A DNA stretch of 64,000 bases, taken from positions 186,001-250,000 of the forward strand of contig JAPZLL010000047.1 of assembly GCA_036250225.1 (NCBI GenBank), read 5' to 3'. The notes under the pieces are model-generated. The model had not been told where the DNA came from. It was given only the letters and a program-made list of their open reading frames with translations, and made no database searches. This stretch comes from Cercophora sp. LCS_1. Lineage: Eukaryota; Ascomycota; Sordariomycetes; Sordariales; Lasiosphaeriaceae. A program made the position numbers and the translations under genes. Below, piece by piece: positions 12,073 through 24,024 of the stretch. The first letter of the stretch is position 1. Every line of letters starts with the position of its first letter.

Positions 12073-13288
12073 TCACTCATCGAGCATGTCGATAGCCTCC
12101 TGGAGGTGTTCAGTTGTATTCATCCCATTGATGGCGAACACGACGAGGCGTTCTGCCAGTCTGTATTGCGGTTGATAAACAAGCTGTAGGTAGGTCGACC
12201 CGGCAGCCTGCTCAAAGATCTCCTTGATTTCCCGATTCTCTGGGTTGCTAGGCACGTCGTTGGCGTGTCTTTCGTCTTCCTCCTCCTCGTTGGCCCGAGC
12301 CCATAGCCACATCGGGGGCTTGCACGCCATAAAAGCCGGCGCAAATAGGCCTTCGTTCCAGTCGAGGACGGACATCGGACTGCCGTGGCTGTCGGGGGAC
12401 AAGTTCAGGAGAATGTTTCGGGGATGCAAGTCGCCGTGCGTGAGCGTGAAGCACATGCTTTTGAACCGCCCATCAGCCTGCAGCTCTGCCGTCATCTCGC
12501 GGAATTCTTCCCAGCAGAACGCGATGTCGCTCTTGGTTTTCTTCTTCTCTCGGACTTCTGCGGCAGCGAAGAGGGCCTTGAGCACATCGGCGGTGGACTG
12601 GGATGGGGGTCCAGGCTTGAATGGCGCGAGAAACTTGGATTTTGGTGGGCCGGGAATTCCTGCCCGGGACCTGTCGGGAAACTTGGCCTGCAGGTGCTCA
12701 ACGAAAAAGGGAGCGGAGGGTGAAATGTGTCGCGCTTTTTGGTCGAGCCCAGGCAGGTAGTAGATCCTGCTGGGCGTCTCGCTTCGAACGTTCAGCAGTT
12801 GGCGGTAGACAAAACCCACTGCCCGAGCAACCATTTTGCGCTCGTGGTAGCTGAGATGGGGGGTAGTTATGGATCAGCCGCACACCTGGGCCTCGAGTCT
12901 GAACGGAGTAGCGGGCTTCGAGTGGGTTGTCGGTTGGCTCGTTAATTGCTACGACCCTGGGCACTGAGATGGTCGTGTATTCGCGGACAAAGCGAAGTGA
13001 CGCGTTCTCGTTGGCGATGTCGGACATCTCGTAGCGTGGGATGCGGACGATATAGGGTGTCTCAATGTCGTTCGGTCGTTTGACATCGAGCCCGATGACT
13101 CTGTTAAAGCCACCGCTGGACATCCGTTAGACGCTGACATCGTCTGGGCTTGTTCCTGGCCAGAGACGCTCTGTCGCTAGAGCGCGAACCCGCTCCTGGA
13201 AAGTGGCGAATGATTCGTGACCATAGACAGCCGTTGAGGTATCCGCAGCCACCGAGGTGTTTGCGCCAGGGGTATTTGAGGAAGACAT
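12073..13288 (-). pseudogene. Aminoglycoside-phosphotransferase-like kinase, broken
   Basis: Fungal APH-family protein (small-molecule kinase fold, substrate unknown). Reading starts at 13288 (MSSSNTPGANTS) and runs to TAA at 13127-13129, where the same frame continues with MSSGGFNRVIGL, a typical glycine-loop start. A second break follows in a run of six C (about 12857-12862 on the minus strand). Five C would join PGVRLIHNYP to SYHERKMVARAVGFVYRQLL. Downstream the frame is intact to 12073 and keeps HGDLHPRN (catalytic loop) and SVLDWNEG (metal-binding Asp). So two single-base events separate this from a full gene. The TAA fits CAA with C-to-T at CpA. A sequencing error in the C run is possible for the frameshift, less so for the stop. 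Confidence 0.8.
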
Positions 13289-15056
13289 TTTGTCGCTGGC
13301 AAGATTGAAGTGGGAGAGAGCGACAGTTCACCGTGCCAGAATTTGAAGTTTTCGCGAATGCGGAGGGAGGGAGGAGATTGGTGACTTTGTAAAGCTGTGT
13401 GGCAGGTGGGACGAGATATTCCTCCCTCCGACCAAAGGCCCGACTACTGCCAGTGCACGCCACAGACTGAAGGCTCTCCTTTCCCACAAAGGAAGCGAAA
13501 ACTGGCACTGGCAGACAAAGATAAAACCCACCGCAATAGCGCATAGTATTCGCCAGATGCCAACATCCTGGGATGGCATCAGAAGGACCATGACGTCCGC
13601 CAAAAAGACAGTTGGTTCATATCCGGACAGTTCAGTGGCTTTTATACCTACCCTGGGCCTTTTACACATTTCAAAGGAATGAACGATCTCAAAGCTCAAG
13701 TCCGGTCCTTTAAAGGGTTCTGGCATGAGACATGGCAAGGATGAGGGTTGCTTGTTGTTGCACCATGACAAGCCATACACATACCGATCCCCCATAGAAC
13801 CGTCGAATACTGTTGCAAAATGCCCAGAACCAATGAAAAGGTAGTGCATCACTGTCCACTGGATGGAAAAGGGAAGGGAAACTGTCGACGCCACCCCAAG
13901 CTGCACTACTGTACAATTCACCAAATCAAGTGTGACGTCCACTAGTGGGCATATCATAGAAGAGGGCTGCCCATCCTGTAATTACGACAACCTGTCCGCA
14001 GCCTTTGTTTGTCTGGTCTTGCTAATGCCACTGGTCCAGGGGGAACGAGGGATCGATTTGCCGAAAAGCCGGAGAAAGAGACGAAGAGAAAAGCAGCAGC
14101 AGCAAAGAGACAGGCAGAGAAGCAAGCAGAGTTGGAAATGTACAAAAAGCCGCGAAAAGCAAAGAAAAAAGTCGAAGAGAAAGACGAGCTGACAGAAGAA
14201 CGACGTGAAGACGAAATAGACGAATTGGACATCAGAGATCGAAGGAGGCAAAGATTTTGAATTGACGAAAGGGCAAGCTGAATGGCTGGCCACTTGCTCA
14301 CATAGGTGCGCAACAGGGACGGAGGGAATATTGTATATTATATGGTTGTTTATTGGATATAAAGGCCGAAGTCGGATCGCCTTGGATAAGAGGGGGTCAG
14401 GTTCTGGATGTACAATATTTCCATGACGTGTTCATCATCCAGCCACTTTGTGCAGCTTGCCAGACCGTAAAGGGCCGCATCCCAGATGGAACTATATCAA
14501 TGCGGGTGATATCAAATGCCGTCCCAAATGCCGACGACCGGGAACATCTCAAGAACTCAGGGGAACCTGGTCCAATGATTGGTGCGAGTCGACAAGGCGG
14601 GGCCTAGCGATCGCCAAGACACAGTGCCATATTGCAACCGATTAGTCGATACCAGGAGTCTGGCAAGGCTAAATTCCGTCAGGTTACGATGGGCTCCGTG
14701 ATTGGCTGTGATCAGAGGGCATTTGCGCTTTGGCTCGCTTATACAAGGTCGTCAACGACGGGTGAAGGTGACAGAATACGTCAGCTCCATGTTCGAGACA
14801 ACGGGCCGGGGCCTCGCATCGGAGGTTTGGGTTCAAGCTCCGTGGGGACAAGACAGTGAATGGCGGAATATTCGATCCCGCATCGTCGAGGGCGGGCTCA
14901 TATCAAGCAGCAAGCCCCGGTGGTCGTCTCTTAGGACATGTATTCCTCGCGGAAATCTCACTATAAAGCTTCCGGCGTCGTGAATCTGCTTCTTTCGAAC
15001 TCGTCTCCGCAACCACTCCCACAAAACCCAAAGAAGACACTGACTGAGACCTCAAA
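13289..15056. other. 1.8-kb intergenic region with a Lys/Glu-rich frame
   Basis: No firm gene. On the plus strand, 14009-14260 (first codon TTG) is open and reads as a highly charged Lys/Glu/Arg/Ala-rich helix (KKPRKAKKKVEEKDEL). It has no ATG start and could be an exon of an unrecognised gene or low-complexity chance. The rest shows nothing. Confidence 0.3.
14962..14968 (+). promoter_or_regulatory. TATA-like box of the hydrolase gene
   Basis: TATAAAG lies about 90 bp before the ATG at 15057, followed by a pyrimidine- and A-rich leader typical of fungal 5' UTRs. Confidence 0.35.
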
Positions 15057-16068
15057 ATGAAGTTCAACACCCTCCTCCTGGGTTTCGTAACCGGCGCAAC
15101 CGCCTCACCAACCCTCCAAGACCGTCAAGCCGGAGGCGGCACCGCAGTTTGTCTCCAACTCCTATCGCCGAATCCCAGCTGACATCCCCAGGCCAGCGGC
15201 GACGGACCCTACGGCGCAGTGGTACGTCTCCCACCCCCCATCTCCTCTCCGCCTCTAATCACCAACAGGCCGTCTCAACAGACACCTCTCTCCCCTCCCA
15301 TTCAATCTACCTCCCCACCACCAACACCACCACCAAGCTCCCCGTCCTGGTCTGGGGCCAAGGCGGCTGCTCGGCAGACGGAACCTCCAACTCGCGCTTC
15401 CTCGGCGCCGTCGCCTCCTACGGCTACCTCGTCATAGCCTCAGGCGCACCTGGAAGCCGCGGCAGCACAACTGCAGCCATGATGACCGCCTCAATCGATT
15501 GGGCCGTGAAAACAGCTGGCACAGGACGTTACGCCAACGTCGATGTGTCCAAGATCATGGCGGCGGGCTTCTCGTGCGGCGGTGTCGAAGCTATGGCAAT
15601 GAGCTGGGATACGAGGGTGAAGACAATCGGAGTGTTCTCGTCGGGCCTGCTAACCAATTATACGGCTGCTGGGACGTTTACGAAACCGGTTTTGTATGTT
15701 ATTGGTGGGGAGGGGGAGGTTGCCTATCAGAATGTGAGTGTCCTCTGATTTGGAGGTGCTGGGAGTGAGATACTTCAACAAATGGGACGGTGTCGGGTGC
15801 GTGAGAAGTTGGCTGACAAGAACAGGCTGAGCGAGACTTTAAAGCGCTGCCTGCTGCTACGCCTGCTTGGAAGGGCAACTTGCCGTTGGGGCATGGCGGG
15901 GATTTGTTCCAGGCGAATGGAGGCAAGTTTGGCAAGGCTGGGATCGCGTGGTTGGAGTGGCTTTTTAGAGGGAATGAGACAGCCAAGAGCTATTTCTTTG
16001 ACGGGTATAAGGCCGACGGGTGGAAGGTTGAGACGAGGGCGTTGGATAAGTTGGTTCCGTTTGTGTGA
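15057..16068 (+). CDS. Secreted alpha/beta hydrolase (cutinase/chlorophyllase-like fold)
   Basis: Probable exons 15057-15146, 15192-15221, 15269-15733 and 15826-16068, giving 275 aa. Residues 1-17 (MKFNTLLLGFVTGATAS) are a signal peptide. The protein has LPVLVWGQGGCSADGTSN (oxyanion region), GFSCGGVEA with the nucleophilic Ser at about 142, and LPLGHGGDLFQANGGKFG near the end, supplying the likely catalytic His. These are the marks of a family of small secreted fungal hydrolases, probably esterases; the substrate is unknown. The first intron (45 nt, GTTTGT...CTGACATCCCCAG) has a weak donor but a good branch site. Without it the frame meets TGA at 15175-15177, which would make this a pseudogene. 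The other two introns (47 and 92 nt) are standard. Confidence 0.82.
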
Positions 16069-16650
16069 ACGCTTATTGATGTTGTTCAACCATGGCAATC
16101 ACAGCTTACCCAAATCGCACGGTACTAGTTTTTATTTTTGGACTTCCACGAATGTTCTACCTCGCTAAGCGATTCCGAGCTTGCCTCCCTCGTCAAGCCC
16201 GCTCTCCGGTCGCAGCACACGACCCCTCCTCTCCCCCTCCCAGTGCCTCCGCAGCAACTTGCAATTGGTGTCCATGTGCGTGTCGGGGCGGAAGAGGAAT
16301 GAGATTTTGGAGTAAGATGATTGGTCAGATGTGATCGCGGACGGAAGGCGGCGGGCCCAGTGCAAAACAAAGCAGTGACACTGTGCAGGACGCAGCGCAC
16401 AGGTCGTTTCCTGGGGGCCAAACCATCATGACCCTAATCTCCTACCCCACAAGTTACAGACGATGCAGGGCTGTGACGCGCCACTGAAAGCTCAACAATC
16501 CAGCGACGCAAGGTGACAACCCCACCTACATAAGGTATATTTTCCCGCCTTCTCATCTCTGCAAATCGCAAACGGATACCACTAATTACCTATCTAGCAA
16601 TCGCCACCTCGCCTTCAAGCTGCGCCAAGATGCAAACCAGATCCTAAGGG
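16069..16650. other. Intergenic region, no gene seen
   Basis: About 580 bp with no supported frame. ATAAGGTATATT near 16531 could be a TATA region for the HET gene downstream. Confidence 0.35.
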
Positions 16651-18744
16651 ATGAGACTCTGCAAATGATACCGGACTCTGAATATCGATGCGATATTTCG
16701 GCGAAAGCACTGCACAAATCGGGGCTGCCCAGTCTGCCAGCGGAAACGAGCGGGAAGAGAGTTCAGCGTCGACTCATGCCCGCTCTGCCACCTCATCGGC
16801 CACACGTTCGGAAACCCAGCAGGTGAGCTGCGCGGCAATGACTACCAGCTGTATTCCTACTCCAGCGGCCGCATCAAGAGCGGCGGATGGGCCGCCATCG
16901 ACACTGTCATGTTGTCACTGCAGGACAAGACTCGGTTCCACGAAAGAGATTTTTCCACAGAGATGCGCTTTCTTGTGCCGCAGGTCCGGGCGGACAAACC
17001 CATCCGTATCATCCCGCCTCTCGTATCCACGCCGCTTCTCCGAGAGTGGGTAGCCCGCTGCCGTGAGGGGCATGACAAGTTTTGCGGACTCGCGGCCGAT
17101 GCTATGGCACCGCTGTCCGAGATGTCGTCCTTCAGGACGATCGGCTGTCGGACGGGAAAGCTCGTCCCCTGGATAGGCTAGCCGTACGCAACGCTGAGCT
17201 ACGTCTGGGGAGGAGAACCCGCCCCTCTCTACGCCGCCGCTCTCGACATCCCCCAGCTCCCTCCAACGATCCAAGACACCATCGCCCTTACCCTCGCGCT
17301 CGGTATCGGTCATCTCTGGATCGACAGGTATTGCATCGACCAGCAGAGCGATGCCGAAAAAGCGGAGCAACTTCCCAAGATAGATCTCATATACAACCTG
17401 TCCGAGGTCACCATTATCAACGCCGATGGCGAAGGCACCAAACTTGGCCTCGCGGGAATGATGGGACAGCCGCGTAGGACTCGACAGCCCCAGACCCGAA
17501 TTGGCACCCGGCTGCTCGCCTCAACCCCCCGACATCCCTCGTTCGACATCCGAACGTCCATTTGGTGGTCGCGCGGATGGACCTACCAAGAAGGCTTGCT
17601 CGCGCGCCGCCGCCTTGTCTTCACCCAGGGCCAGGCGTACTACGAGCGCGGCGGCATGTACTGCTGCGAGGCTCTCAACTTTGACCTCGACGCGCTGCAC
17701 ACCCTCGACGGCCGGCGTTTCAAGGCGCAGTATAAGCTTACGGACAGGTTGGCGTTGTTCAAGCCGGCTGGGCTGGGCGGTTCGGCGTGGGATGTTACAC
17801 GGCGGATTCAGGAGTATTCAGAGAGGGCGCTTCGGGAGGAAGACGTCCTCGATGGCATCAGGGGCGTGCTGGGCGCCATGGAGAAGGGCCGGTGGCGGCT
17901 GCGGCACCTCTGGGGTGTTCCTGTGCTGCTGCGTGGGCCGAGACCAACGGGGATAAGGTCCAAGGAGATTGACGAGTATAGGGAGGCGTATGATTCTATT
18001 ACGTGGACGCCGACCGTTGGGCTCTGCGCAGGGCTGTGCTGGCGGAGTGACAGTCGTCTCGAGAAAAGAGCGGGTTTTCCGAGCTGGTCCTGGACGGGTT
18101 GGAAACTATCAGCCCAGAGGCGGGTGGTGGAGCTCGAAGCCGCCTTGGAAGCAAGTGCCGGCGCGGGGCAGTGGGCCGTGCCGGTGGGGTGGCTTCTGGA
18201 GGAAAGTGAATGGCGGCTGTTTCAGGGGAGCCAAAGTCTCAAGGTGCACGTGGAAGTGGAACAGGGGAGGTTAGATCTGGATGACACAGAGTTTCAGAGA
18301 CATTACGAGCGTGTGGGTGGCCGGTTGCCGGTTGTTCTGGATATGTCGGCATGGGTCACACCGATACCAATCATCAGCTGGAAAGGGCTGCGAGGTGTCA
18401 CTGCGGAGGTAGAAGGGGCCGAGGGGGGTCACCGTCTCAAATGGGAGTTTTATGGTACCACCACAACGAGGCATCTAGCAGAAGTGTTGACCTACGCTAC
18501 GATTGAGCTGGGTAGAGATGTTGGCAATTCGTCCACGCCCAGCGTCTATGTCCTAGTGGTGGTCGAGGTGGGAGAAGGGGTATATGAGCGGGCGGGTATA
18601 GGAAAGTGGGACCGGATGACCCTTTGGGATCCTCTAAAGCCAAACACTATAGTTATCGACGGCAAGGAAATCCCGTGTCTCTTGAAGTTTGGGCTGGGGC
18701 CGCCCGCCGTGGCAAAGGTCTGGAAAGAATTCCAGCTCAGGTAG
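16651..18744 (+). pseudogene. HET-domain protein gene interrupted by stops
   Basis: HET-domain proteins act in fungal non-self recognition and can trigger incompatibility cell death. One reading frame from 16651 to 18744 (698 codons) is broken only by TGA at 16666-16668 and TAG at 17179-17181. It has N-terminal Cys pairs (CPVC, CPLC), then the HET core directly after the TAG (PYATLSYVWGG), LGIGHLWIDRYCIDQQ, and the distal block WWSRGWTYQEGLLARRRLVFT. The long C-terminal part is coherent and includes GFPSWSWTGW. TAG fits CAG and TGA fits CGA after C-to-T. An intron ending at GGCTAG could remove the TAG, but no good donor was found, and the early TGA could be bypassed by a different start. It is the same family as the intact gene at 29862. 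Confidence 0.75.
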
Positions 18745-20092
18745 CATCATCAAACCACCGTTGCCTCAACTCCAATCTCCGAGTATCTCCGTGTAAAGAC
18801 AGCGCATGCTATATGCAGGAAACGCCAGCCTACTTGTGAACTTGCCCTGCTGCCTCCCTCTCCGCCTCCGCATCCGACATTAAAGCATCCTTGCCACACT
18901 GGCCACGGATGTGACGGTGGGGTGACCAGCAGCACTCCAGCGTTGAGCCAATAGTGTCATTTATGTCGTGGTTTTACGTTGGCAGGCCTCAGAGTCAAGG
19001 CCCTAACTCAGGCTCAAAGGCACTGTATAAAATGCGGGCGTTCCCCTGCTGTGTTGTACCTTTTGCTTGGCATCTGCCTCACTGGACCTGTCTGAGCATA
19101 GTGAAATAGGAGGAGCAGTGTTACGATGATGAAAGACCCGCTTGGCTCCGCCATTCTGAAGAAAAATAGCGTAGCAATAGTCCGTCAAAAGTCAGGCTGG
19201 AAAATGGAGGACGAGGACGTTCTCTGAGAGTCGGAGCGGGAGCACAAGTCCTCGGTGGGGCACTGTCCTGCAACTCGTAGCATTGGTGTCCGTGACGATC
19301 CCACAGAGCCTAGTCGAGACATTTGGTGCCTACTCGTTCGGATCGAGGAGGCGCTAAATAAAGGAAAGGTATTGCTTTTTGGTGGTTGAATCTGGGGAGC
19401 TCGCGGGCGAATATCGAAACTGGTATGGGCGTGTGTTGAGGCTATGTTTCCCTTTAGTAGTACTGCAAGTGTGGGCCTGCGGTATTTGATGACGTTGACC
19501 TACAGGATATAGTTCTTGTTTAGGGGAGAGGGAAAGGGAAGCGTTGGGCCGTTTGAAATTCTTGCCGGCCAACTCAACAAGGCTAACAGTAAACAATTCC
19601 CCCATATGGAATGGCATCAGTTGATGGGGCATCCCTCGGGCGCTATAGTCGTCCAAAGGGGGGTGTTGGAAGTTTTTTTTTTTGGCCTCACAGGATAGTT
19701 GTGAACGCAAACTCACTTCGTGATCTCGACCAACGCGGTCAATAATCCCAGTCAACAATATCGAGACGCCTCTCGATTTCGTCCCATATTCGGCCGTGTC
19801 TCACGCCCGATTTCATCCCAAGCCGCGCAGGACCCAGCGAAACCATTTACTCCAGCAAACAAACAGCACGAAAATCACTCTCTGGAGGTTTATATTTTGC
19901 CCCTCCATCTGCCACGTTTTTTTCCCCTTGGAAACCACAGCCACTGGCTTTGCGCAATCACCTTCACTGCGCGTGACACCGAGCTGGCACATCTTGAAAA
20001 CATACCAATTGTCCGACAACAGTTCGCCAAGATACCACTTTACAGGGACATCACGTATCTCTTGGGTCAGCTGGAGCTCCACGCTTGCAATA
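18745..20092. other. Intergenic region, no gene seen
   Basis: About 1.35 kb with only short frames on both strands. A frame at 19720-20103 (DPAKPFTPANK) faintly resembles a PAM2-like motif but has no other support. The end should hold the leader of the small gene at 20093. Confidence 0.3.
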
Positions 20093-20302
20093 ATGGCTGG
20101 TAGGTTTTCGCTCGCTACCTCCGCAACACTCCAGACTAACGGCCGTCCGCAAGGAAACGACGCACCTGCATGGCGCCGATCCGTCGCCCGGATCTATCTT
20201 ATCCAACCCCCACAGGAGGACCGCTTCCTGCTGCGCAATATTACGTTGTATACACGTCCCGTTGATGTTCTATTTTGCTCTTTTGACTTATTATCTCGTT
20301 AG
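20093..20302 (+). CDS. Possible small two-exon gene with 7-nt first exon
   Basis: ATGGCTG at 20093-20099 is followed by GTAGGT, a branch site (GACTAAC) and AAG at 20153. The joined frame runs from 20154 to 20302 and gives 51 aa (MAGNDAPAWRRSVARIYL...). The micro-exon design repeats that of the genes at 21620 and 24025. No domain is recognised. It may be only the 5' part of a broken family member. Confidence 0.3.
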   Translation: MAGRFSLATSATLQTNGRPQGNDAPAWRRSVARIYLIQPPQEDRFLLRNITLYTRPVDVLFCSFDLLSR

Positions 20303-21619
20303 AGGCCGGGAAGGAACAAATAAACTGATTGCAACACACCCACAAAGTGAGTTTGCTTTGTGGTTGTCAACGGGACGACTTTCTTCATTTAACCAGATCA
20401 ATCACCCCCTCTGTCGACCATACTAGTGCTGCTACGACCGTATTTGACGGGGCTATGTATTTTCTGCGAGCCGACCCACCGCTGTCGGTTCTTCCAGCCG
20501 AAACGGTGACAGGCTCGTGTGCTTGTTTCCAGGTGTTCTTGTTGTTTATGAAGCCTGCGGCGTGACTTATGGGAAACACGAGCCCGCAAAGGCAGCTAAG
20601 AGCCCGATTACGATCTGCCCAGTGCCCCGGCTGTCCAATCTCTTGTCGAGGCAACGAAGCTTAGCGACTAGGGCGGATTCAATTTCGATGAGTTTCCCCC
20701 ATCCCCTCACCGACATCACTAAAACGTACAAGCTGACAGATAGCAGGTAATTAGAGCGGGCTGGAATCATGCCTACCAAGAGAAATCCAGAGGCCACCAA
20801 CGGCCGTTCCAGTCAAGAGACAGGGATCTGGAGGGAGATCTTTTATTATTGGGAAGATCCAAGCTGGGCCTGAAAGGTCTACCGGGTACATATTTTGAGT
20901 CCATTAGATCATAAGGAACCTACGAATCCATTTTCACAAACTCTCTGCGTTATGTCGACGCCTTGTACCTCTATTTTAACTTCTTATGTTTGGTTTATCC
21001 GGGAAGGACGGTGGCCAATACCGCCAAGGCGAGCGCTCTGGCTGGGCAGCGAAGCGATCTCGACCAAGGGCAACGGGACTTCTGCCACGCCTTGGGGACC
21101 CCGCACTAGGCATAGCGCATATCTCTCCTGGGCCTCAATGTGACGATCAAGCCCAGTCTCTGTTGGGTAGGTCACGCTAGTCGTAAATCGCGAACTGTGG
21201 GGAGGAACGCCGCTGCTTGAAGCGGAGGATCCGGACTTTCAACCTGCATTTTGATAGCAGCACAGCACATATTTATCCCGGATGCAGTCAGCAAAGCTCC
21301 AGGCCGCTCCACACCTGGTGCCCGGGGACACCTTCCAGGTTGTTTACGTGTGGCGTGACGTGTCGGCGAACTAATTACCCCACTCGCAACTTCTATCCCA
21401 ACTTCCTTCGTGACCAAGTTCGCTGTTACCATGGCTGACGATTGCAGGACCCCAGCGCAGCAAGGACTGATAAGGATCTGCTGCAGCGTTTTTTTCGTTG
21501 TGGTTTTTTGAACCTCTCTTCCACATCTCAAATTCCTGTCGCAGGAGGGTTTCCATCGAGAACCATCAAGCAGCCTCTCATCCTTGACATTTTGTCACTC
21601 AACTGAATTCGCTTCCATC
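20303..21619. other. Intergenic region, no gene seen
   Basis: No supported gene. A frame near 21013-21110 (NTAKASALAGQRSDLDQGQRD) looks protein-like but is short and closed by TAG within the same stretch; it may be a remnant. The last 80 bp are probably the leader of the next gene. Confidence 0.3.
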
Positions 21620-22398
21620 ATGGCTCGTAGGATACTGCTTTTGACTTGATAATTTTCTACCTGACTAAAGCGCTTTCGCAGGCTCGCAAGACGGCTACGC
21701 GGCCAAAGGCCAGCGTGTTTACTCCTTCGTCCTCAAAGGAACCACGTACTTCCTCTACCAGAATGACCCGTCCTACCAGCAATCCAGCGGCACCAACCTT
21801 TATGATCAAGGTAGGTCTTCGTGTTGCTTTTCATGAAGCCCTTGCTCACCGCGTCTCCGCGCTGGGCGGTAAACCGAGCAGCACACGCAAATACAGTGGT
21901 GCTAACCTAGTTCTCGTAGCCACTCAAGCCGTCCACGAACCCCGCTTCGCGCCGTCAAAGGTCACTCAAGCCGGAGTCCCGCGTGGCGAGCCTTCTCGAG
22001 TCAACGAGCACCACGTCAATTGCTTGAACCCACGTGCTACCGCCTTTCAGCCGCGTGGCAACGTGACTCGCCGCGGTTACCTCGAGAACACCAACTTCAT
22101 ATCCAGTCTCCATCATGACCGCCAAGATCGCAACGATGGAAGCCAGGAGTGCCATGGCAATTACGCCCGCCGTAGCATTCAAGAGCACGACAAGGCCATC
22201 GGCAATGGACACACTGCTCAGTTGACCCACCGTAATCAAGGCAAGAAGCGCGCTGGAGTGATCTTGGAGGAGACCACCCGCCACAAGAGGGTTCGCATGC
22301 CAAACTTCCATGAGGAGAACGTCACCCTAGAGGCTGGGGGCGACAGACGAACTGCAGAGATACTCAACAGGATCTTGTCGCGCATGGGACTTCTGTAG
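21620..22398 (+). CDS. PAM2-like motif protein, unknown function
   Basis: Three-exon model: 21620-21626 (ATGGCTC), 21682-21810 and 21920-22398. Introns are GTAGGA...CTGAC...CAG and GTAGGT...GCTAAC...TAG, giving 204 aa. Exon 2 in this frame is Tyr/Gln-rich (TTYFLYQNDPSYQQSSGTN). Exon 3 contains NCLNPRATAFQPRG, close to the PAM2 consensus LNPxAxxFxP that binds the MLLE domain of poly(A)-binding protein, then a basic region (NQGKKRAGVILEETTRHKR) and a helical end (RTAEILNRILSRMGLL). A second frame of exon 2 reads RPKASVFTPSS and NPAAPTF, also PAM2-like, but does not splice to a long protein. Binding to Pab1 is inference. Related sequence lies at 24025-24486 and 25473. Confidence 0.5.
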
Positions 22399-24024
22399 GT
22401 TGTGTTACGCTAGTGTAGGAATAGTGCGGGAATTCCAGCCATAGATGATGGCATTTTACCCAATCTCTTGCCTCCATTGCGCTCGTGGCGCTTCGCCCCA
22501 TCAGATGAAAGCCAGGCGAAAGCCTGCTGACCAAGTTTTGCCCGGTGATTCACGTGGCTGCCACAGACGGTACTTGGCTCACCCCGACCAACTTTCATCC
22601 CAAGTGATTGCGGTTGCCAGGTCGGATGCGGTTATCTAGCGACAAGATCCATCACGCATTTCTGTTTTGCCAACTCTTTCTCTTCCCCATTCCACCGCTC
22701 TTGTGCCTTCGGAAGGTCCGGCCAACACTGCGAGGACTCAAAAATCGGATTTTCTCTCCTCGCAAGTCAGTCTCCTCGCTCGCTTTCACCATGGGTGGTA
22801 AGGCGCCGAGCACTTAACCTTGCTTGCCATGGCTTACTCACTCAACTTGTCTCGCGGATCTCGAACATCGCAACTCGCCCGCTGGGCCGCATGTTTTGAC
22901 TCGCGTTGCTGCCGGCATCACCTATTTCTCCAGCCAAGCAAATCTTTCGCATACCGTGCCCGGCGGCGCTGGTACTCTTGGCAAACGTAAGGCTCCTTCC
23001 TGCTGCAAAATAGTGTCGTACGTTAATTTTAGCGCCTCAGCTCTGCGCAACGTCCACGAGCTGGGCGCCTTACCCCAGGTTGTTAGGAACTGCGCACTTA
23101 ACTGCCCCTCCCCCGTCTACCTACCTCCAACGAGCGTTCAGGACTACATGATGAGCCATTTTATGGTACCAGCTGCCACAAGGCTTGGTGCGATCTCCCA
23201 GCTGCTTTTTTGTAGGTCACAGCTAAAACCGGCTACTGGGTGGCTCGTCTCGGTCAAAGTACCTTATATAGCTATGTCATCAAGAGCGCTACTTGAATTT
23301 GTGCTCTCACCCTGCAGTTGCAACGATCCCCACCCGCCGACGCGACAGCCGCAACAACGTTCCCGGACGCTCAGACAGCTACATTGGGACAAAAGCCTGG
23401 CGAGAAACAAGTCGGTAAACACGAGACGACAGGCCAGCAGTAGTTGGCTGGACTGCCGCCTCCGCTGATGGACGGAGAAACCCCCTAAAGGGACGCTAAT
23501 TTCAGAACAAATGATTCGCTGCCGCAGCCTTCGAGTGCCGAAGACATGCCCTACTAAGCCTCGAAAAAATTCTAGATGAACTTCGCGCCACCAGTTCAAG
23601 GAAGGAAGTGGTTAGGCAGACTTATCCCATATGTTGGCACTGAATTTATTATTGAGATGAAGGCCGCTTCAGGCTACGAAGCGTGTCGGGGGGGCGCCAA
23701 ACTGAGTCTAGTGCCGGTGACCACAACCCGGCAAACTCTTCATCCCAAACCGCTTGGCCCACCTCGGGAAAGTGATTCACTTCCTCTGGCGTCGCTCACA
23801 AACTCAGTGCTCGATTCCTAGTATTTAACGCCTCCACTCTCCGCCGCTATTTTCTTCTCTCTCTACGACAAACCTCAAACCTGGGTGTTTTGTTCTGTCA
23901 GGATCTGAGGATTGCACTAGCTGAACCACTAATCATCCCCTCACAGGCAATCCCATCTTTCACCTGAATTCATATAAGAACTCGACCAACATCTTATTCA
24001 TGACGGTCGTCTCCCGTTCTCGCA
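22399..24024. other. Intergenic region, possible degraded family member
   Basis: A fourth micro-exon-like start (ATGGGTG then GTAAGG) lies at about 22791 with a promoter-like leader, but no clear second exon follows. A plus-strand frame at 22824-23468 starts with TTG and has no recognisable features. About 23810-24024 looks like a promoter and leader (CT-rich tract) for the next gene. Confidence 0.3.

Noticed and set aside
19354..19758. 134-codon minus-strand frame
   Set aside because: No ATG-based model or recognisable feature; likely chance.
21620..21740. ATGGCTCGTA...GCTCGCAAG, like the start of histone H3 with its early intron
   Set aside because: Only a few residues match; the rest of the exon has no H3 similarity.
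22791..22817. ATGGGTGGTAAGGCG, looking like a histone start (MGGKAP)
   Set aside because: The frame ends after eight codons and nothing downstream in any frame resembles a histone.
22824..23468. 214-codon plus-strand frame
   Set aside because: Starts with TTG, has low coherence and no splice or domain support.
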